From positions 62,001 to 126,000 of the forward strand of contig MKUN01000008.1 of assembly GCA_001897835.1 (NCBI GenBank): 64,000 bases of DNA. Direction: 5' to 3'. Position numbers and translations under genes: made by a program. Under the pieces are notes generated by a model. It was not told the DNA's origin. It did not search any database and was given only the letters and a program-made list of their open reading frames with translations. Position 1 is the first letter of the stretch. Each line of letters begins with the position of its first letter. Shown here in pieces: positions 55,303-64,000 of the stretch. This stretch comes from Bacteroidetes bacterium 46-16 (lineage in GTDB: Bacteria > Bacteroidota > Bacteroidia > Chitinophagales > Chitinophagaceae).

Positions 55303-57921
55303 ATGAATTTGAACAATTTTACCATAAAAGCACAGGAAATACTGCAGCAGGCGCAGCAACTGGCTTTCAATAACCAAAACCCAAATATTGAGACCGCGCA
55401 CATCTTAAAGGCGCTGCTCGATGATAATGATGGGCCTATCTCATACCTGCTTAAGAAGAATAACGTCAATATAAATTTTGTTGACAATAAGCTCGATGAG
55501 CAGATAGGACGCCTTCCCAAAATGCCTAACGGTGATCCTGCACAAAATATAAGCAGGGACGCCAATAATGTAATACTTCGGGCAGGTAACGCGCTAAAAC
55601 AGTTCAATGATGAATTTGTCACCGTCGAGCACCTGCTGATAGCTTTATTACAGGTAAACGACGAGACCGGCAAACTTCTTAAAGATGCAGGGCTTACCGA
55701 AAAAGGTCTTGTAGCGGCTATTAAAGAACTCCGCAAGGGCAGCACGGTGAATTCGCAAACATCAGAGCAGCAATATAACTCGCTGGAACGTTATGCCAAG
55801 AACCTTAATGAGATGGCCCGTAATGGCAAGCTCGATCCTGTTATAGGCAGGGACGAGGAGATACGCCGTACCCTGCATATCCTCTCTCGCAGGTCAAAGA
55901 ATAACCCAATATTGGTTGGTGAGCCCGGTGTGGGTAAAACGGCTATCGTGGAAGGGCTTGCGCACCGTATCATTAACGGGGACGTGCCCGATAACCTGAA
56001 ATCGAAGATCATCTTTGCCCTGGATATGGGTTCCCTCATGGCTGGCGCGAAGTATCGTGGCGAGTTTGAAGAAAGGCTCAAGGCCGTGGTAAAGGAAGTG
56101 ACGGAAAGCAATGGAGAGATCATTCTCTTCATTGATGAGATACATACACTCATAGGCGCTGGTGCTATGGAGGGGGCTATGGATGCGGCCAATATATTGA
56201 AGCCGGCCCTGGCCCGTGGCGAACTGCGTGCTATCGGGGCTACAACTTTGAATGAATACCAGAAATATTTTGAAAAGGATAAAGCCCTTGAGCGTCGTTT
56301 CCAGAAGGTATTTGTAGATGAGCCTACGCCTGAAGATGCGATATCCATATTGCGCGGGCTTAAAGACCGTTATGAAAGCCATCACCAGGTACGCATAAAG
56401 GATGAGGCCATCATTGCAGCGGTTGAGCTGTCGCACAGGTATGTTACAGACCGTTTTCTACCCGATAAGGCCATAGACCTTATAGACGAGAGCGCTGCAA
56501 AGTTGAAACTGGAAATGAACTCTATGCCCGAAGAGCTGGATGAACTGGAGCGCAGGATACGCCAGCTGGAGATAGAACGCGAAGCGATAAAGAGAGAGAA
56601 TGATGAAGAAAAACTGAAAGAACTGAACAGGGAGATCTCTTTACAGACCGTGGAACGTGATACCCTGAAAGCAAAGTGGCTGGAAGAAAAGGAAATTGTA
56701 GACAAGATCAACAAAACAAAGACGAGCATTGAACATTTAAAGCTGGAAGCCGAACAGGCAGAACGCGAAGGCGATTATGGTAAGGTAGCCGAGATACGCT
56801 ATGGTAAGATAAAAGAGGAAGAAGGACAGGTAGAGGAGTTAAGCCGGCAGCTTGATACTATGGACAGCCAGCGGAAACGCCTGCTGAAAGAAGAAGTGGA
56901 TGCTGAAGATATTGCGGAAAATGTGGCGCGTGCCACCGGCATACCGGTGCAAAGGATGTTGCAAAGTGAGCGCGATAAGCTGCTGAGCCTCGAAGACGAA
57001 CTGCACAAGCGTGTGGTGGGGCAGGATGAAGCTATAGAAGCAGTATCTGATGCCATAAGGCGCGGCAGGGCCGGCTTGCAGGATCCGCGCAGGCCGATAG
57101 GCTCTTTCATATTCCTGGGTACTACAGGTGTAGGTAAGACAGAACTTGCAAAGGCCCTCGCCGAGGTGCTCTTTGACGACGATAGTATGATGACCCGTAT
57201 TGACATGAGTGAGTACCAGGAGAAGCACAGTGTGAGTCGTTTGGTAGGTGCCCCTCCCGGTTATGTGGGCTATGATGAAGGTGGCCAGCTTACTGAGGCT
57301 GTACGCCGCAAGCCATATTCTGTTATACTGCTTGACGAGATAGAAAAAGCGCATCCCGATACATTCAATGTACTGTTGCAGGTACTGGATGATGGCCGCC
57401 TGACGGATAATAAGGGCAGGGTAGTGAATTTTAAGAATACCATTATCATCATGACCAGTAACCTGGGCAGCCATATCATACAGGAGAACTTTGCAGAACT
57501 GGAAGGTAAAGACATTGATAAGGTGGTGGAAAGCACTAAGGAGCAGGTAATGGAACTGCTGCGACAGGCCTTAAGACCTGAATTCCTGAACAGGGTCGAT
57601 GATATTATCATGTTCCACCCGCTGCTGAGAAAGGAGATAAAAGGTATCATACGTATCCAATTAGAGCACTTAAAAGGCCAGTTGGCAGAGCAAGGTATCA
57701 ACCTGCAGTTCTCAGACTATGCACTTGATTACCTTTCAGAGCGTGGTTTCGATCCGCAGTATGGTGCAAGGCCGCTCAAACGCCTTATCCAGAAGGATAT
57801 TATTAACCTGCTGAGTAAAAAGATCATTTCGGGTGATATAGATAAGAGCAAGCCGGTCTTGATCGATGTTTTTGATGGGGTAGTAGTGATGCGTAATGAA
57901 GCAGAAGTAAGTGAAAAATAA
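55303..57921 (+). CDS. clpB: ClpB disaggregase (AAA+ chaperone)
   Basis: ClpB pulls proteins out of aggregates with DnaK. The 872-aa protein has the N-terminal Clp repeat domain (1-145), first AAA+ domain with Walker [14 protein letters not shown] near 205, Walker [11 protein letters not shown], the coiled-coil middle domain (about 410-530: [18 protein letters not shown]) and second AAA+ domain with [14 protein letters not shown] and [13 protein letters not shown]. It ends with the D2 small domain. All ATPase motifs are complete. It is a single gene with a strong terminator. Confidence 0.98.
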   Translation: MNLNNFTIKAQEILQQAQQLAFNNQNPNIETAHILKALLDDNDGPISYLLKKNNVNINFVDNKLDEQIGRLPKMPNGDPAQNISRDANNVILRAGNALKQFNDEFVTVEHLLIALLQVNDETGKLLKDAGLTEKGLVAAIKELRKGSTVNSQTSEQQYNSLERYAKNLNEMARNGKLDPVIGRDEEIRRTLHILSRRSKNNPILVGEPGVGKTAIVEGLAHRIINGDVPDNLKSKIIFALDMGSLMAGAKYRGEFEERLKAVVKEVTESNGEIILFIDEIHTLIGAGAMEGAMDAANILKPALARGELRAIGATTLNEYQKYFEKDKALERRFQKVFVDEPTPEDAISILRGLKDRYESHHQVRIKDEAIIAAVELSHRYVTDRFLPDKAIDLIDESAAKLKLEMNSMPEELDELERRIRQLEIEREAIKRENDEEKLKELNREISLQTVERDTLKAKWLEEKEIVDKINKTKTSIEHLKLEAEQAEREGDYGKVAEIRYGKIKEEEGQVEELSRQLDTMDSQRKRLLKEEVDAEDIAENVARATGIPVQRMLQSERDKLLSLEDELHKRVVGQDEAIEAVSDAIRRGRAGLQDPRRPIGSFIFLGTTGVGKTELAKALAEVLFDDDSMMTRIDMSEYQEKHSVSRLVGAPPGYVGYDEGGQLTEAVRRKPYSVILLDEIEKAHPDTFNVLLQVLDDGRLTDNKGRVVNFKNTIIIMTSNLGSHIIQENFAELEGKDIDKVVESTKEQVMELLRQALRPEFLNRVDDIIMFHPLLRKEIKGIIRIQLEHLKGQLAEQGINLQFSDYALDYLSERGFDPQYGARPLKRLIQKDIINLLSKKIISGDIDKSKPVLIDVFDGVVVMRNEAEVSEK

Positions 57922-57947
57922 GATAAATAATAACTATAATAAGCATG

Positions 57948-57981
57948 ATATTAAGAGCCCGGTATCCCGGGCTCTTAATAT
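57948..57981 (+). terminator. Strong terminator after clpB
   Basis: A perfect 15-bp stem (ATATTAAGAGCCCGG, loop TATC, CCGGGCTCTTAATAT) lies 26 bp past the clpB stop. Confidence 0.8.
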
Positions 57982-58053
57982 ATAGTTCGATCTCATGTTA
58001 ATTGAAAGAAAAGTATTAGATTTACATTATATCATGTACCCAAACATACAATT

Positions 58054-58461
58054 ATGAAAAAACTCTTTTTATTATCTCTTTCTGTAATGGCGCTTGCCAC
58101 TGCTGGCTTTGCACAATCAAAACAAGCTCCTCGCGCTCAGCAAAGTGCGGCTGTGCAAAAGGAGCAGACCGACAATATGGAAGTGCAGGGCATACCAATA
58201 AATGTATACGTAAAGTCGCAAACCGACCAGATGACAAAGGATCTTGGTCTTAGCCCGGGGCAATCCAGTACGCTTATGGAAGTGAACAGGAATATTGCCA
58301 TAAAGAGGAGCCATGCTGAAAAAGCCGCGACAAGCAGGATGCAGGCCCAAAAAAGCAATGATGAGATCAGCAAATTCAGGATGGAGCAATACCAGAGAGT
58401 ATTGACGAAAGACCAGTATGCTAAATGGGCTAAGGCTAATACGGACGCAACAGTAAAATAG
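58054..58461 (+). CDS. Secreted Spy/LTxxQ-like small protein (135 aa)
   Basis: It has a signal peptide (MKKLFLLSLSVMALATAGFA) and a Gln/Lys/Ala-rich helical body. DLGLSPGQSSTLMEVNRNI and QRVLTKDQYAKWAK resemble the LTxxQ repeats of Spy/CpxP-like periplasmic chaperones. The match is weak. Function is likely envelope stress or structural. It follows clpB, which might share a stress theme, but each has its own terminator. Confidence 0.7.
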   Translation: MKKLFLLSLSVMALATAGFAQSKQAPRAQQSAAVQKEQTDNMEVQGIPINVYVKSQTDQMTKDLGLSPGQSSTLMEVNRNIAIKRSHAEKAATSRMQAQKSNDEISKFRMEQYQRVLTKDQYAKWAKANTDATVK

Positions 58462-58483
58462 GCATAGTTCAATATATTTTTGC

Positions 58484-58510
58484 AAAAGCGCTTTCCAAAG
58501 AAGCGCTTTT
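58484..58510 (+). terminator. Terminator after the Spy-like gene
   Basis: AAAAGCGCTT pairs with AAGCGCTTTT around TCCAAAG and is followed by TTGTATT. The A and T arms let it work in both directions. Confidence 0.75.
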
Positions 58511-58553
58511 TGTATTGGTATGGTATTTATATTGTGTGTTAAACCTGCAATTT

Positions 58554-58904
58554 ATGCGCACAATACTCTGCCTCATCGCATCGAACTGTTTCATGACTTA
58601 TGCCTGGTATGGGCATTTGAAAAAGAATACAGCCGATACGCCATTATTGAAATTGATATTGATCAGCTGGGCCATTGCGTTCTTTGAATATTGCTTTATG
58701 GTACCTGCTAATAATCGTTTTGGGCTTAAGGAAGGGTTTTCCCCGTTTCAATTAAAAACGATACAGGAGGTTATTTCCCTCGTGGTATTTTGCCTCTTCG
58801 CTGTTTTCTTTTTAAATGAACAGATCAGGTGGAACTATATAGTGGCCTTCATTTTCATTATCGGGGCCGTATATTTTATGTTTTATGTTCCCCGGGCTCA
58901 GTAA
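58554..58904 (+). CDS. DUF486-type DMT membrane protein (116 aa)
   Basis: Four helices are predicted with the family's start MRTILCLIASNCFMTYAWYGHLK and WAIAFFEYCFMVPANNRFG, then LKTIQEVISLVVFCLFAVFF. DUF486 proteins belong to the drug/metabolite transporter group; the substrate is unknown. ATG 58554 matches the family length; a TTG at 58515 would add 13 residues. It overlaps the convergent MFS gene by 29 bp. Confidence 0.9.
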   Translation: MRTILCLIASNCFMTYAWYGHLKKNTADTPLLKLILISWAIAFFEYCFMVPANNRFGLKEGFSPFQLKTIQEVISLVVFCLFAVFFLNEQIRWNYIVAFIFIIGAVYFMFYVPRAQ

Positions 58905-60147
58905 CATCCAGTTTCAGGCTGCGTAGCAAAGGGGCGGCAAACCAGGTTACGCCAACTACTACCAGGGTCATACAGCCACCGAATACCACTGCAGGTACAG
59001 TACCCATCCATTTGGCGGTATAGCCGCTTTCTACAGCCCCCAGTTCGTTCGATGAACTGATGAACATAGTATTCACAGCTGCAACCCGGCCACGCATTTT
59101 ATCAGGTGTATATAGCTGTAGTATTGTTCCGCGTATCACTACACTTACCGCATCCAGCATACCTGCAATGGTCAGCATGGCCATTGATAGATAAAAGTTG
59201 GTGGAAATACCGAAAATAACGGTGGCCAGCCCGAAACCTGCGAGGCACCCCAACAATTTATAACCGGGCTTATTCTTAAGCGGTATAAAAGAAAGGATGA
59301 ACAGGGTAATGACCGAACCGATACCCGGTGCCGCATTGAGCCAGCCATAACCAACAGCGCCTACATGTAGTATGTCACTGGCATATACCGGTAGCAAGGC
59401 TACCGCACCACCGAATAATACGGCGAACATATCCAGTGAAAGTGAGGCCAGTATAAGTTGTGTTTTGAATACGAAACCCAGGCCTTCTTTGAGGCTCTTT
59501 AATACCGGTTCCTTATTCTTTTGCAATATGTCGTGTTTGGGGATGCCCGCAATGGCAACGAGCGATATGATCTCGAAAATGATGACAGCGAATAAGCTGG
59601 CACTGATGCCCAATACCAGCATTATACCCCCAAGCAGGCGCCCCACTACGAAACCCACCTGCCAGGATGTGCTGCTCCATGTAGTGCCGCTGGGATAATG
59701 TTTACGGGGTATAAGCATGCCCATAAGGGCAAATGAGGATGGACTGATAAAGGCCCGCAAGATACCGCTTATGAATACCGCTGCATAGATCAGCCGTATA
59801 ATCGATGGGACCGCTACTTTAGCAGATATGTATGGCAGTGAAATAAAAGCCAGCGATGCAGCCAGCACGATGTATAGGACAATACAGACCAGCATTATAC
59901 TGCGTTTCTCCCTTTGGTCTACAAAATGGCCGGAAAACAGGGAGCAGCCAATGGCGGGTATGGCCTCGCAAAGCCCCAGTACGCCAACCAGAGATACATC
60001 ATTCGTAATATGATAGACCCACCAATAGATGATGGTCAATTGCATATTAAGGGCCATTATTAAGAAAAAACGCAGTGCAAGGAACCTTCTGAAGCGGGGA
60101 TATTTGAGGGCTTTATTTTTCAGCAAAAACTTTAAAGCAGGCTGCAA
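58876..60147 (-). CDS. MFS transporter, EntS/MFS_3-like
   Basis: The 423-aa protein has about twelve helices with the MFS loop DQREKRSIMLV between helices 2 and 3 and YTPDKMRGRVAAVNTMF in the second half. It is similar to EntS-type exporters (MFS_3). No ATG lies before helix 1, so TTG 60147 is the likely start. Substrate is unknown; drug or siderophore efflux is possible. It is divergent from the FtsX-type permease gene. Confidence 0.85.
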   Translation of the reverse strand: MQPALKFLLKNKALKYPRFRRFLALRFFLIMALNMQLTIIYWWVYHITNDVSLVGVLGLCEAIPAIGCSLFSGHFVDQREKRSIMLVCIVLYIVLAASLAFISLPYISAKVAVPSIIRLIYAAVFISGILRAFISPSSFALMGMLIPRKHYPSGTTWSSTSWQVGFVVGRLLGGIMLVLGISASLFAVIIFEIISLVAIAGIPKHDILQKNKEPVLKSLKEGLGFVFKTQLILASLSLDMFAVLFGGAVALLPVYASDILHVGAVGYGWLNAAPGIGSVITLFILSFIPLKNKPGYKLLGCLAGFGLATVIFGISTNFYLSMAMLTIAGMLDAVSVVIRGTILQLYTPDKMRGRVAAVNTMFISSSNELGAVESGYTAKWMGTVPAVVFGGCMTLVVVGVTWFAAPLLRSLKLDVTEPGEHKT

Positions 60148-60239
60148 AAGGATTTGTTTTTAGAATAAGCACAAAAATATGGCTAAAACAGCTATCCGCA
60201 TCATTGAATTTGCAAGTAAAAGCTAAATTTGCTTATCTG

Positions 60240-61499
60240 ATGAACCATACCGCGCAAATTATTGGTACAAGTATCTCCCAGGCCTTCCAGGAGCTGAGGG
60301 CCAATAAACTGCGCACCTTCCTCTCTTTGCTGGGCATCACCATTGGTATATTCTGCATTATTGCTGTGCTTACCGTGCTCGACAGTATGAAGAACAATAT
60401 CAAGAAGGAGATGTCGACACTGGGCAGTGATGTGCTGTATATAGGCCGCTGGCCATGGATGGATGATGGTGGGGAGTATAAGTGGTGGGAATACTGGCGT
60501 CGTCCAAGCATGAGCCCTTCTGAAATGAGGGCCGTTGAGAACCAGGTTACCGATGCCTCTTTTGCCACCCTGTGCCTGCCGGTCAATAATCTTACCGTGA
60601 AGCATAATGATCTTGAGGCCAGCGGTATTACCGGCTATTCTGTAATGCTCAATTTTGATAAGATACAGAATATCGAGATCGCTTCAGGCCGCTACCTGAG
60701 TCCTTCTGAGCTGGACGCAGGTACCAACTCCGTAGTGCTTGGCAGCGAGGTATACAAAATATTATTTCCGGGAAACATTAATGCTGTAGGCAATACCATT
60801 ACCTTCCTGGGCAGAAAGTTCAATGTGATCGGGGTTATGAAAAAGTTGGGTCAGAATATGGCAGGCTTCAATTTTGACGATGGCCTCATATTCCCTTATT
60901 ACGCTGCTGCGGCCGGGCTTATCGATGTGCGGTCGCTCAATTATGAGCCCTTTATAGTGGTCAAAGCTGCAGAAGGTAAAAACCTGGAAGATATCAAGTA
61001 CGAGGTGGAGGGTGTACTGCGTCGCGAACGAAAGGTGCGCCCCGGCCAGCCCGACAACTTTGCCCTTAACCAGCTCAGCCAGATATCCGAGCGCTTGGAC
61101 ATTTTGTTCAGTACCATAAATATAATTGGCTTCATTATAGGAGGTTTCTCATTGCTGGTAGGCGCTTTTGGTATCGCTAACATCATGTTCGTGACGGTAA
61201 AAGAGCGCACAAAGGTAATTGGTCTTAAAAAAGCTGTTGGCGCAAGGGGTAGCAGTATACTTACTGAGTTTTTGATCGAAGCGGTGACCCTCTGCCTGAT
61301 CGGGGGCCTGGTTGGTATTGTGATCGTTTTGTTGCTTAGCCTAGGCCTCACCTATGGTGCAGATTTCGCAGTTACATTATCTTTAAAGAACTTTTTATTC
61401 GGGGTCAGTATTTCGGCGATGGTTGGCGTACTGGCAGGCTTTATACCTGCATATGCCGCTTCACGGCTCGATCCTGTAGTGGCGATACGCTCAAATTAG
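60240..61499 (+). CDS. MacB/FtsX-type ABC transporter permease
   Basis: The 419-aa permease has one N-terminal helix (about 25-45: LSLLGITIGIFCIIAVLTVL), a large periplasmic MacB-type domain (about 50-275) and three C-terminal helices (about 295-410) with ANIMFVTVKERTKVIGLKKAVGA, the coupling-helix motif. The ATPase subunit is not encoded nearby. Such permeases transport lipoproteins, peptides or drugs, or act mechanically. ATG 60240 was chosen over TTG 60204. It ends 4 bp before the PyrR-like gene. Confidence 0.92.
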   Translation: MNHTAQIIGTSISQAFQELRANKLRTFLSLLGITIGIFCIIAVLTVLDSMKNNIKKEMSTLGSDVLYIGRWPWMDDGGEYKWWEYWRRPSMSPSEMRAVENQVTDASFATLCLPVNNLTVKHNDLEASGITGYSVMLNFDKIQNIEIASGRYLSPSELDAGTNSVVLGSEVYKILFPGNINAVGNTITFLGRKFNVIGVMKKLGQNMAGFNFDDGLIFPYYAAAAGLIDVRSLNYEPFIVVKAAEGKNLEDIKYEVEGVLRRERKVRPGQPDNFALNQLSQISERLDILFSTINIIGFIIGGFSLLVGAFGIANIMFVTVKERTKVIGLKKAVGARGSSILTEFLIEAVTLCLIGGLVGIVIVLLLSLGLTYGADFAVTLSLKNFLFGVSISAMVGVLAGFIPAYAASRLDPVVAIRSN

Positions 61500-61503
61500 T
61501 AAT

Positions 61504-62004
61504 ATGAACAAACAACGCATACTGATACTGGACAAAGAGCGGATAGACCGCAAACTTCAGCGTATGGCTTACGAGTTGTGGGAGAATAACAGTAAGGAAA
61601 ATGAGATAACCCTCATAGGTATCGAAGGCAGCGGGCTGGCGGTGGCACAAAGCCTTGCAAGCAGGTTAAGGGATATTAGCCCTTTACAGGTCGATGTACG
61701 CGCTATGAAGATCAATAAAAGAAAACCCCTCTCCGGTGAGATAAAAGTAGACATGGATCTTAGCGGCCGCTCGGTTATACTCGTCGACGATGTTGCCAAT
61801 TCAGGCAAGACCCTGTTGTATGCATTGAAGCCGTTGCTCGATCACGAACCCTCACATATCATGATTGCGGTGCTGGTAGACCGTAAGCACAAGTCTTTCC
61901 CGGTATCACCCGATATAGTGGGGCATACGGTTGCCACCACTATGAAAGAACATATAGAGGTAGAGACCAAAGGAGATGAGATAATAGCTGCTTACCTGCA
62001 ATAA
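61504..62004 (+). CDS. Phosphoribosyltransferase, PyrR-like
   Basis: The 166-aa protein has the PRTase fold with the PRPP-binding motif VILVDDVANSGKTLLYAL and ITLIGIEGSGLAVAQSLASRL; the end ATTMKEHIEVETKGDE fits the PyrR/uracil PRTase-like group. PyrR binds pyr mRNA or acts as a weak uracil PRTase; here no pyr gene is near, so the exact role is unclear. It lies between the permease and the asparaginase. Confidence 0.85.
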   Translation: MNKQRILILDKERIDRKLQRMAYELWENNSKENEITLIGIEGSGLAVAQSLASRLRDISPLQVDVRAMKINKRKPLSGEIKVDMDLSGRSVILVDDVANSGKTLLYALKPLLDHEPSHIMIAVLVDRKHKSFPVSPDIVGHTVATTMKEHIEVETKGDEIIAAYLQ

Positions 62005-62032
62005 TTCAAAATTCTAAAATTCAAAGATATAG

Positions 62033-62986
62033 ATGGCGTACACATTGGTCATTCATGGCGGGGCGGGGAAAATAACCCCTGCTATGATGAATACAGAACT
62101 GGAGCAACAGTATCATATTGCATTATCATTGGCTTTGGCTGCGGGGCAGGAAGTACTGAAGAACGGTGGCAGTGCAATGGATGCTGTGGTTGCAGCCATA
62201 GTTGAGCTCGAGAACGAACCCTTGTTCAATGCAGGCCGCGGGGCGGTCTTTACCAAAAAAGGGCTGAATGAAATGGATGCCGCTGTGATGGATGGCAGTA
62301 ATTTGATGGCCGGTGCAGTGGCCGGTGTACGCAACATCAGGAACCCGATAAAACTGGCACGCGAGATCATGCTGCATTCAGGCCACGTATTCCTGAGCGG
62401 CAATGGTGCTGCGGAGTTTGCCCTCAACCGGGGCGTAGAATTTGCTCCCGATGAATATTTCTTCAATAAGCAGCGCTACGATCAGTGGGTGGAGATACGC
62501 GACAGCGACTTTTACCAGCTTGATCATAAAGATGATAACCTCAAAGGTGCAGAACCCAATCCCGACCATAAGTTCGGTACCGTGGGTGCGGTGGCAATGG
62601 ATGAGCAGGGCAACCTTGCAGCAGGTACATCCACCGGTGGTATGACCAACAAACGCTTTGGCAGGATTGGGGATAGCCCCGTAATAGGCGCAGGCACCTA
62701 TGCTAATAACAATACCTGTGCTATTTCCTGTACAGGTCATGGAGAGTACTTTTTGCGCGCGGTGGTAGCGCATGATGTTTCTTGCCTTATGGAATATAAG
62801 GGCCTGTCTTTGCAGGAGGCCTGTAATACAGTTATAAAAGATAAGCTTGTGAAAATGGGTGGCGAAGGCGGCCTCATCGCAGTGGATGCAAAAGGTAATT
62901 ATGATATGTGCTTCAATTCAGCAGGCATGTACCGCGGCATGCGTAATAGTGAAGGGAAAGAAAATATTGCCTGGTACGAAAGTTAA
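62033..62986 (+). CDS. iaaA: Isoaspartyl peptidase/L-asparaginase (plant type)
   Basis: The 317-aa Ntn-hydrolase precursor should cleave itself before Thr 183 in KFGTVGAVAMD to give alpha and beta subunits. It removes isoaspartyl residues from peptides and can hydrolyse asparagine. It starts MAYTLVIHGGAG, with NAGRGAVFTKKG and the substrate site GTSTGGMTNKRFGRIGDSP. All motifs are intact. A terminator follows at once. Confidence 0.95.
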   Translation: MAYTLVIHGGAGKITPAMMNTELEQQYHIALSLALAAGQEVLKNGGSAMDAVVAAIVELENEPLFNAGRGAVFTKKGLNEMDAAVMDGSNLMAGAVAGVRNIRNPIKLAREIMLHSGHVFLSGNGAAEFALNRGVEFAPDEYFFNKQRYDQWVEIRDSDFYQLDHKDDNLKGAEPNPDHKFGTVGAVAMDEQGNLAAGTSTGGMTNKRFGRIGDSPVIGAGTYANNNTCAISCTGHGEYFLRAVVAHDVSCLMEYKGLSLQEACNTVIKDKLVKMGGEGGLIAVDAKGNYDMCFNSAGMYRGMRNSEGKENIAWYES

Positions 62987-63020
62987 AAAAAGCCGGTCGT
63001 ATTTACGACCGGCTTTTTTT
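62985..63020 (+). terminator. Terminator after the asparaginase gene
   Basis: A long stem (AAAAAAGCCGGTCGT, loop ATTT, ACGACCGGCTTTTTT) overlaps the end of the stop codon. It can act in both directions and so may also end the acidic-protein gene. Confidence 0.9.
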
Positions 63021-63039
63021 GCGCTCAAAATTTTCGCGA

Positions 63040-63195
63040 TTAGGCTTCACTTTCATCATCAGCAGCCTCGTCGCCTTCCTCAAATTCTTCTTCAGTATCT
63101 TCTGTCATCTCTTCTTCGTTCTCTTCCATAGGTTCGTCTTGTGCTGTTTGGTCTTGTTCTAGTTCGTCCTGTGGCATTATGTGCTCTGTAGTCAT
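63040..63195 (-). CDS. Very acidic 51-aa protein
   Basis: A complete frame runs from ATG 63195 to TAA 63040. The product is dominated by Glu and Asp (EENEEEMTEDTEEEFEEG) with a Gln-rich start. No signal peptide is seen, so it is likely cytoplasmic. Its codon pattern is clean and it ends at a bidirectional terminator, which supports it as a real gene. Function unknown; composition could fit a nucleic-acid mimic or a chaperone-like peptide. Confidence 0.6.
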   Translation of the reverse strand: MTTEHIMPQDELEQDQTAQDEPMEENEEEMTEDTEEEFEEGDEAADDESEA

Positions 63196-63389
63196 AAAAT
63201 TCAATTTTTAAGAATTAAGAATGACAGTAAATTACAGTGACTTACACATGCAAAGCGCAGACCAGACTTTTGATAATTATTTGATAATGAGTGGCTGCAG
63301 GAACATTAAGGAATTGTTGCTTATTCCTTTACTTTATAATAAGCAAGGTGACTAACAATACTAAGGGGCGAATCAATGATTTTCTGCTG

Positions 63390-64000
63390 TTAAATACGAC
63401 CTTTCTCGTACTTCAGTCCTTTGAAGTAGGCCACATCTTTCAGCAGGCTCTTCTTCTTTATCTGCAATTGTATGGCAGCAGCCAGTGCTGTAATAGGCGA
63501 GAGGATGAATATGGCCACGATCAGCAGGTTCTTGAACTGCTTCACACGGCCCGCGCGTGCAGGATCGCCGGGGCCGCCTTTTTCACGTATATATTTAGAC
63601 CAGTAGCGGAAGTTCTTGATACCGCGTTGCTCCAGTAGCACCAGCCCGGGGTTCAGTTTCACCGAGCCTATCATCATCAGTTCCTGGTGCAGTTGTTCCA
63701 GTTTATGTTCGGTAAGGTGTGTGTATATGGGCGTGCCATATCGCTGGGCCAGTTGTATATCTTTCTCCTGTACGCCCGCAGCAGGCAATAAGCCTTTAGC
63801 CTCTTTCCTCCCTGTAAAGGACCACCGTATCACGGTAAGGGTCGATATGATATTGGTGTTCGTATCTACAAGCGCTATGTTGGCCACCAGCCTGGCATTA
63901 AGCTGCTCCAGGTACATTTTTACTTTTTCCTGTGCATGCAGCCACATATTGCGTGCGCCTATCACAGTAATTACGTTCTTACCCGATAATACTTTGGCAG
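63390..64000 (-). CDS. Flavodoxin-like protein, dialkylresorcinol-condensing-enzyme annotation type (5' end outside window)
   Basis: The frame is open to the right edge, so the start lies outside. The visible 203 codons carry KVLSGKNVITVIGARNMWL, LVANIALVDTNTNIIS, VIRWSFTGRKEAKGL and a C-terminal helix (FKNLLIVAIFILSPITALA). This pattern matches proteins that I recall being annotated in Bacteroidota as dialkylresorcinol condensing enzyme, though the fold looks like a flavodoxin-type domain with a membrane tail. The named activity is doubtful. No darB or aryl polyene gene is visible in the window. Confidence 0.7.
   Translation of the reverse strand, partial: AKVLSGKNVITVIGARNMWLHAQEKVKMYLEQLNARLVANIALVDTNTNIISTLTVIRWSFTGRKEAKGLLPAAGVQEKDIQLAQRYGTPIYTHLTEHKLEQLHQELMMIGSVKLNPGLVLLEQRGIKNFRYWSKYIREKGGPGDPARAGRVKQFKNLLIVAIFILSPITALAAAIQLQIKKKSLLKDVAYFKGLKYEKGRI

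Overview
The window looks like a chromosomal segment from a free-living Bacteroidota, most likely Chitinophagales (for example Chitinophagaceae). The evidence is sequence-internal: C-terminal type IX secretion (T9SS) sorting domains, SPT-type sphingolipid genes, DUF5686, DUF4369/TlpA and PAP2 families typical of this phylum, several promoters of the TTTG-N19/20-TAnnTTTG type, and few Shine-Dalgarno-like sites. No phage, integrase, transposase, CRISPR array, tRNA or rRNA was seen.

Layout. 1-3256 (-) is the N-terminal 1085 codons of a very large secreted repeat protein that runs off the left edge. 3615-4233 (-) has two tiny basic secreted proteins. 4320-7627 (-) is a Ku-LigD non-homologous end-joining pair. 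7757-10014 (-) has an LptF/LptG-type permease and tgt. 10026-12552 (+) has a glycosyltransferase, rsmG and a YebC-family protein. 12605-14257 (-) is a T9SS subtilisin. 14369-15124 (+) is an RlmB-type methyltransferase. 15129-20460 (+) is a cobalamin-riboswitch-controlled operon with two T9SS-sorted surface proteins, a BtuG-like propeller lipoprotein and a BtuB-like TonB receptor. 20804-24588 (+) has a small membrane protein, a receiver domain that has lost its phospho-acceptor, and a multi-PAS histidine kinase. 25176-27564 (+) is an ECF sigma factor with a protein that has an inner-membrane helix plus an outer-membrane barrel. 27561-31976 is a loose set of small genes: a YhhQ transporter, a CAP protein, a receiver-like protein, His-rich secreted proteins and a thioredoxin. 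32016-42737 has LpxR, RlmD, a TlpA-like protein, a double-parvulin PPIase, a beta-CASP hydrolase, DinB, a TPR membrane protein and Gmk.

The most interesting region is 43022-53981 (+), ten tightly packed genes that appear to encode a near-complete route to inositol phosphoceramide. Serine palmitoyltransferase, a GNAT acyltransferase (ceramide-synthase candidate) and an NAD-dependent reductase candidate would make the ceramide. Inositol-phosphate synthase, a CDP-alcohol phosphatidyltransferase fused to an extra domain, and a PgpA-like phosphatase would make phosphatidylinositol. An AUR1-like PAP2 enzyme would transfer the head group, and an FA2H/Scs7-like hydroxylase would modify the acyl chain. 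A GtrA protein and a DUF5686 outer-membrane protein sit inside the operon and are candidates for lipid transport. A TetR regulator follows.

54798-64000 has a small hypothetical gene, clpB, a small secreted protein, a DUF486 protein, an MFS exporter, an FtsX-type permease, a PyrR-like phosphoribosyltransferase, a plant-type asparaginase, a short acidic protein and the 3' part of a flavodoxin-like gene cut by the right edge. Functions are assigned from motifs and remembered family features only; no database search was possible.
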